Positions 5,038 to 8,607 of a stretch of DNA of 8,607 nt are shown in pieces. Below the pieces are notes generated by a model. That model did no database searches. It saw only the letters and a program-made list of their open reading frames with translations, and had not been told where the DNA came from. The translations under genes and the position numbers were made by a program. The stretch spans positions 1 to 8,607 of the forward strand of contig JABFRZ010000665.1 of NCBI GenBank assembly GCA_013140785.1, written 5' to 3'. This stretch comes from Planctomycetota bacterium (GTDB lineage Bacteria > Planctomycetota > UBA1135 > GCA-002686595). Positions within the stretch are counted from its first letter, which is position 1; each line of letters begins with the position of its first letter.

Positions 5038-7668
5038 TCAGCGTCCGAGGGCCAGGGCCTGATCCAATCCCATCTGCGCCGGGGTGGGCTCGCCTTCGCC
5101 GGGGATCACGATCTTGGCCTTGAGCAGGATGAGGAGCTTGCGGTTCGAGACGAAGGTGCCCTGGCGCTCGAACAGGAAGGAGAGCAGCGGGATCTTGTTG
5201 AGGATCGGCACACCCGAGCGCAGGTCCTGGTTCTGGTGGACCTTCATCCCGCCGAGCAGCACCGTGCCGCCGTCGGGCATCGGGATCGAGGTCTTGATCA
5301 TCGACTTCTCGACCTCGGGCAGCATGATCGTGACCGAGCTGCCGGACGAGGCCAGTGTGGTCGTGAAGGTGCGAATCGGGCGCCGGAGTTCGGCCACCGT
5401 CGGGCGCACCTCGAGCGTCACGAAACGGCGGTCGGCCGAGACCGTCGGCCGCACGTCCAGGATCACGCCGTCCTCGACCACTGCGATGATCGGGTCCGCG
5501 ATCGAGGCTGCTTGCGCGATCTCGACGTCGAAATCCTGCACGTAGGCGACCTGGTTCATGACCGCCAGGTTCGAGCGCGCCGTGTTGTAGACCAGGATCT
5601 TGGGCGCGGTGACGATCTCGACCCGCTCGGACTTCGAGACGGCCGTGAGGATCATCTCGAGCTGCAGATCGTTCAGGTAGGTCCACTGCAGCTGCAGGCC
5701 GCCCGAACCGGTGAGCACGTCTTCGTCGCCCAGGAAGCGGTCGAACAGGTTCTCGGCGCGCCCACGGATGTCACCGTCCTGGCCCTCGCTCAGGAACGCG
5801 CCCAACTCCGTGTCGCTGCCCAGCTCGGCGCCCAGCGTCTGCTGCGCGGTCGAATCGCCGAAGTCGTTGAAGAACGCGTTGCTGCCCTTGCCGGGCGAGC
5901 CGAGGCCGCGGAAGTCCACGCCGATGTCCTCGAGGAAGTTGTCCTCGACCGTCAAGAAGCGCGCCTGGATGTCCACCATGATGCCGGTGGCTTCGCGCAG
6001 GTCTTCCAACAGCTTCTGGATCTTGGCGTGAACCTCGGGCGTCTGGTTGACGACCAGCACGCCGTTCGAGATGCGCAGCGAGTTGGCCGGGTCGGCGTCC
6101 CACGACTCGGGCGCGACGTTGTCGTGGATGAGCGTGTCGAGCGCGTCCACGTTGAGCACCAGGAATTCGCGTTCGGGGATCTCTTCGTCCGACTCCGGCA
6201 CGCCGCCCGAGGGCTGGATGTTGATCTCGCGGCCTGGGAAATCGCGCACCGGCCGGATCAGATTGCGGACTTCGTACATGCGCAGCACCTGGCCGCCGAC
6301 GAGCTCGTCCTTGGTGACGAACTTCACCACGCCGTCCTCGATCTTGTAGCGCAGGTTCTCGCGCACCTCGGTGATGATGTCGAGCAGCTGCCTGACGCTG
6401 CGCTCGGGCAGGTCGAGCTGGATCGACTTCTCGGCCTCGTCCAGCTCGTCGCGCACCTTGGCCGAGAGCACGAAGTTGATGCCGGTCACGTTCTGCAGGT
6501 AGCTCGCGACCTCTTCGAGGGGCGCGCCCTCGCCGTCGGCGCCGAAACGCGCGGGCACGCGCCGCTCGCCCAGGCGGCGCAGCACGTCTTCCTTGTCGGC
6601 CGCATCGACCGGATCGGTCCCGCCGAACTCGTAGGGCTTGCGCGACTGGACCTCGCGCCAGCGCTTGAGATCGAACTCCACCGTGTCGGTCTGGGGCACG
6701 CCCATCGAGCCCAGCTCCTCGAAGGTGCGCACCCAGTTCTCGCGGTAGGAGCGGCGGTTGTCCTCGGTGGTCGCGAGGTGGCGCGCGTCGCGCGCGATGT
6801 CGCGCATCTCGGTCGCGGCCTCGTTGCCCGGGTCGTAGAGCAGGACTTGGTCGGCCAGGGTCTGGGCCAGACCGTACTGCTCGCGCTGGAAGGCGGCGTT
6901 GGCCTCGGCGTAGAGCTGGCGCAGCTTGGTCTCGCGGTAGGTGCGCTGCTCGTTCTCGCGTACGCTGCGTTGCGCGCTGGCACTATCCTCCTGGGCGCGG
7001 CGCGTGGCGGAATCGCTCTCCTCGGCCAGCTGCACGGCCGACTGCAGCTTCCCTTCGAGCACGCGCTCGTCCAGGGTCCGGTCGGCGATCAGCGGGTTGA
7101 AGCGCAGGATGTTGAGCGCGCGCCGGTAGTTCTCGATGGCCTGGTCGAAGGCCTGGGTGCGCAGCGCGTTGTCACCGTCCAGGCTGAGTTGTTCCGCCTC
7201 GAGCCGGGCCTGGGCGCGGCGCACGGTTTCGCGCTCGATCGCGTCCTGGATTCCCTGCGCAGCGCCCGCGAAGCCCTCGCCCATCAGGCCTTGCACGCGG
7301 CGCATGCGCTCGCGCGCTTCCTGGTTGTCGGGATCGACCTCGAGCGCCTGGCTGTACTGCCCGAGTGCGCCCTCCAAGTCGGCTTGATCGAGCAGCGCAT
7401 CGCCCTGCTCGAGGTACTGCTTGCTCAGGAACGAGGACTGCTCCTTAAGGCGCTCGATGCGGTCGCTCGCCTGCCCGAGCTCTTGGCGCGAATCTTGGGC
7501 GCTGCCGAGAGGTGCGCCGGCGGCGGGAGCCTCGCCCGCGGGTTGGGCCTCGGGCTGAACGGAATCCGCATGCGGCGCGCTGGGGCGCTCGCCTTGCGAA
7601 TCCGAGGAGCGACAGGCGGCCAGGGCGGTCACGAGCAGGCTCGGAACGAGGAGTGAGCGAGAGCGCAT
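5038..7668 (-). CDS. TPR-containing secretin lipoprotein (secretin B), paralogue of secretin A
   Basis: This 876-aa outer-membrane pore protein runs from ATG at 7666-7668 to TGA at 5038-5040. The start opens a clear lipoprotein signal: MRSRS, a hydrophobic core, then lipobox LAAC with Cys19. A Pro/Ala/Gln-rich linker runs to about 60. TPR-like repeats follow at about 83-118 (ending VDPDN), 155-188 and 248-285. An STN/N0-like domain spans about 380-453, and a second N-domain about 463-560 with Trp523 and the VVNQTPEVH-x-KI-x-KLLEDLR motif. The secretin domain (about 562-855) begins DIGVDFRGL. Residues 800-833 match the classical secretin signature (GGTVLLGGM, then VPILNKIP) except for Asn824 at a normally small or acidic position. 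The closing motif is KAKIV instead of TPxIV, with a 20-residue tail. Domain borders coincide almost residue for residue with secretin A from about residue 560 on. Known lipoprotein secretins (HxcQ, BfpB) reach the outer membrane without a pilotin; the same is likely here. No clear Shine-Dalgarno precedes the ATG. Partners and substrate are unknown. Confidence 0.92.
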   Translation of the reverse strand: MRSRSLLVPSLLVTALAACRSSDSQGERPSAPHADSVQPEAQPAGEAPAAGAPLGSAQDSRQELGQASDRIERLKEQSSFLSKQYLEQGDALLDQADLEGALGQYSQALEVDPDNQEARERMRRVQGLMGEGFAGAAQGIQDAIERETVRRAQARLEAEQLSLDGDNALRTQAFDQAIENYRRALNILRFNPLIADRTLDERVLEGKLQSAVQLAEESDSATRRAQEDSASAQRSVRENEQRTYRETKLRQLYAEANAAFQREQYGLAQTLADQVLLYDPGNEAATEMRDIARDARHLATTEDNRRSYRENWVRTFEELGSMGVPQTDTVEFDLKRWREVQSRKPYEFGGTDPVDAADKEDVLRRLGERRVPARFGADGEGAPLEEVASYLQNVTGINFVLSAKVRDELDEAEKSIQLDLPERSVRQLLDIITEVRENLRYKIEDGVVKFVTKDELVGGQVLRMYEVRNLIRPVRDFPGREINIQPSGGVPESDEEIPEREFLVLNVDALDTLIHDNVAPESWDADPANSLRISNGVLVVNQTPEVHAKIQKLLEDLREATGIMVDIQARFLTVEDNFLEDIGVDFRGLGSPGKGSNAFFNDFGDSTAQQTLGAELGSDTELGAFLSEGQDGDIRGRAENLFDRFLGDEDVLTGSGGLQLQWTYLNDLQLEMILTAVSKSERVEIVTAPKILVYNTARSNLAVMNQVAYVQDFDVEIAQAASIADPIIAVVEDGVILDVRPTVSADRRFVTLEVRPTVAELRRPIRTFTTTLASSGSSVTIMLPEVEKSMIKTSIPMPDGGTVLLGGMKVHQNQDLRSGVPILNKIPLLSFLFERQGTFVSNRKLLILLKAKIVIPGEGEPTPAQMGLDQALALGR

Positions 7669-7694
7669 GGGTTGAGGTGGCCTTCCGCGGAGTC

Positions 7695-7878
7695 GAACGC
7701 ACCAGGACGCGATCGTCGCGACGAACGCAGAGGACTGGGATTTCGGGCGCCGGACGGCGGCGTAGTGGATGCAGGGGTGGGGAACGGTGACTCGAACGAG
7801 CGGCGCGCGCTCGCGTGCTGGCCGGTTCGTCCGGACGGATCGGATCGGCGAACTCGGTCTGGAACGAAGTCAGGAACG
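7695..7878. repeat. Six same-orientation copies of GAACG upstream of secretin B
   Basis: GAACG starts at 7695, 7723, 7782, 7794, 7862 and 7874. Two pairs are 12 bases apart (7782/7794 and 7862/7874), close to one helical turn. The last pair belongs to a longer direct repeat, GGAACGAA, at 7861-7868 and 7873-7880. By chance about 0.2 copies of a given pentamer would be expected on one strand of this length. The copies may be binding sites, but the unit is short and no regulator is known. Confidence 0.3.
7713..7724. promoter_or_regulatory. 12-base perfect palindrome upstream of secretin B
   Basis: TCGTCGCGACGA is its own reverse complement. It ends 45 bases upstream of the secretin B start codon, where an operator or the core promoter would be expected. 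CpG-rich palindromes arise easily in GC-rich DNA, so this is only a candidate. Confidence 0.25.
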
Positions 7879-7882
7879 AAAA

Positions 7883-7900
7883 GAGCGCCGACGAGCGCCG
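7883..7900. repeat. Short direct repeat, GAGCGCCG twice
   Basis: GAGCGCCG occurs at 7883-7890 and 7893-7900 with a 10-base period, directly beside the GGAACGAA repeat. The helical-turn spacing would suit paired protein binding, but the unit is short and the composition GC-rich. Confidence 0.25.
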
Positions 7901-8026
7901 CGCGAGGACGCTGCTGAACCGGCTTGCGCCGCGCGGGCGCGAGCCGGACCGAGCGTGCTTCACTGATCCGCCGGCCGGGGCGAGGAAGATATCCGCACCT
8001 CGGAAGTGGGTCAATCGCCCCACCCT

Positions 8027-8047
8027 ACCGCCGCGGGCCTCGGCGGT
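8027..8047 (-). terminator. Hairpin at the stop codon of the uracil-DNA glycosylase gene
   Basis: ACCGCCG (8027-8033), a 7-base loop and CGGCGGT (8041-8047) form a perfect 7-bp GC-rich stem. On the minus strand the stem begins with the last base of the glycosylase TAA stop. The bases after it (AGGGTGGGGCG) have no T-run, so it is a hairpin-only or Rho-assisted terminator at best. Confidence 0.4.
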
Positions 8048-8607
8048 TACCCGGGGTCGGCGGGAGCGCCCCGGACCGGCGGGGTCAGGCCGAGCTCGCG
8101 CATGGCGAGCTGGATGTCCTGCCAGCAGTCCTTCTTGGCGCTCGGGGTGCGCAGCAAGTAGGCCGGGTGATAGGTGGCCACCACGCGCCGGCCCTTCCAG
8201 GCGTGGACGCGGCCGCGTAGGCGTCCCATCGAGAGCGGCGAGCGCAGGAGGTGGCGGGCCGCGTGCAGCCCCAGGGTCACGATCACCTCAGGGTTCAGGA
8301 GCTCGATCTGGCGATCGAGGAAGGGCGTGCACAGGGCTGTCTCCTCGAGTTCCGGGTCACGGTTCCCCGGCGGGCGGCACTTCAGCACGTTGGCGATGTA
8401 GACCTCGCCGCGCGCGAGCCCCATGCCCTTCTGGATGATGTCGGTCAGGAGTTGGCCCGCGGCGCCCACGAAGGGCACGCCCTGCTCGTCCTCGCTCTGG
8501 CCTGGAGCCTCGCCGATGAACATCACGCGCGCGTGCTCGCGGCCGTCGCTGAAGACAGTCTGGGTGCGCGTCCGCGCAAGCCCGCAGGCGGTGCACCCGG
8601 CCACCAG
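8047..8607 (-). CDS. Family 4 (4Fe-4S) uracil-DNA glycosylase, 5'-truncated by window edge
   Basis: The frame is open from the right edge to TAA at 8047-8049 (186 codons). A GTG at 8602-8604 could start a 185-aa protein, but homologues have residues before the first CxxC (about a dozen in the Thermus enzyme, often more), and the frame continues upstream with Leu, so the true start is probably outside the window. Numbering from the GTG, Cys4, Cys7, Cys76 and Cys92 have the spacing of the four iron-sulfur ligands of the Thermus thermophilus enzyme. The catalytic motif GEAPG is at 31-35, followed by PFVGAAGQLL, then NVLKCRPPGNR (72-82) and the second active-site motif HPAYLLR (146-152). The enzyme removes uracil from DNA, made by cytosine deamination or dUTP misincorporation, as the first step of base excision repair in the cytoplasm. 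The C-terminal tail (about 172-185) is Pro/Gly-rich and probably disordered. Nothing ties it to the secretin genes except strand. Confidence 0.93.
   Translation of the reverse strand: MVAGCTACGLARTRTQTVFSDGREHARVMFIGEAPGQSEDEQGVPFVGAAGQLLTDIIQKGMGLARGEVYIANVLKCRPPGNRDPELEETALCTPFLDRQIELLNPEVIVTLGLHAARHLLRSPLSMGRLRGRVHAWKGRRVVATYHPAYLLRTPSAKKDCWQDIQLAMRELGLTPPVRGAPADPG

Larger units (their letters stand above)
7669..8046. promoter_or_regulatory. 378-bp non-coding gap upstream of secretin B
   Basis: The frame reaching across this gap on the minus strand (to 8023) gives an Arg/Ser/Pro-rich peptide and overlaps the secretin B signal peptide in another frame, so I do not call it a gene. The gap should carry the secretin B promoter. 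No convincing -35/-10 pair is visible, as is common at this GC. It holds a 12-base palindrome (7713-7724), a 10-base palindrome CGTCCGGACG (7828-7837), CTCGAACGAG (7791-7800), six same-way copies of GAACG, and two short direct repeats (7861-7880 and 7883-7900). Confidence 0.45.

Noticed and set aside
4801..7656. 951-codon plus-strand open frame covering secretin B in antisense
   Set aside because: Its product is Arg/His/Val/Leu/Asp-rich with no domain, which is the expected shadow of a GC-rich gene. The opposite frame encodes a complete secretin with a lipoprotein signal.
7669..7710. tRNA-like T-arm (GTTCGACTCC on the minus strand)
   Set aside because: The flanking bases do not pair as a five-base T-stem, and no anticodon arm or acceptor stem fits around it.
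7445..8023. 192-codon minus-strand frame spanning the gap before secretin B
   Set aside because: The peptide is Arg/Ser/Pro-rich and low in complexity, overlaps the secretin B coding start out of frame, and has no recognisable domain.
8047..8604. Reading the glycosylase as complete from the GTG at 8604
   Set aside because: It would begin only three residues before the first iron-sulfur cysteine, whereas homologues have a longer N-terminus, and the frame runs on to the edge.

Overview
The window is very GC-rich (roughly two thirds G+C by eye), densely coding, and has long antisense shadow ORFs. The best lineage pointer is the first gene, which carries a planctomycete/verrucomicrobia-type heme-binding C-terminal domain (CxxCH, GPEL, a late SPMP motif). 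Two lipoprotein secretins with TPR N-termini agree with a Gram-negative-type envelope. My inference is Planctomycetota or a close PVC-group relative. No mobile element, CRISPR array, tRNA or rRNA was seen.

Layout. (1) At 1-1278 (+) is the 3' part of a large cytochrome-like protein: the tail of a probable beta-propeller, then helical HEAT-like repeats, then a mono-heme domain. (2) Convergent to it, ten bases away, a HAD-superfamily hydrolase lies at 1289-2008 (-). (3) Two long head-to-tail genes follow on the minus strand, at 2089-4683 (864 aa) and 5038-7668 (876 aa). They are paralogous outer-membrane secretin lipoproteins built to the same plan: lipoprotein signal, TPR and coiled-coil N-terminus, STN/N0-like domain, a second N-domain with a conserved Trp, then the secretin beta-barrel. 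(4) At the right edge, a 5'-truncated family 4 (iron-sulfur) uracil-DNA glycosylase runs at 8047-8607 (-).

From right to left on the minus strand the order is udg, 378-bp gap, secretin B, 354-bp gap, secretin A, 80-bp gap, HAD hydrolase. Each secretin is preceded by a long non-coding gap, so each may have its own promoter. Hairpins lie just after udg and after secretin B (neither with a T-tract), and a better terminator (hairpin plus T5) lies between secretin A and the HAD gene. The HAD gene and udg look like housekeeping neighbours, not parts of a secretion system.

The most interesting content is the secretin pair. Both lack any adjacent secretion ATPase, inner-membrane platform or pseudopilin gene in this window. 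They share motifs that I do not recognise from PilQ, GspD or type III secretins, notably DGDIRGR-x-EN-x-F and YVQDFDVE-x-AQ. They may form one hetero-oligomeric pore or two separate pores of a poorly described planctomycete envelope system; that is inference.
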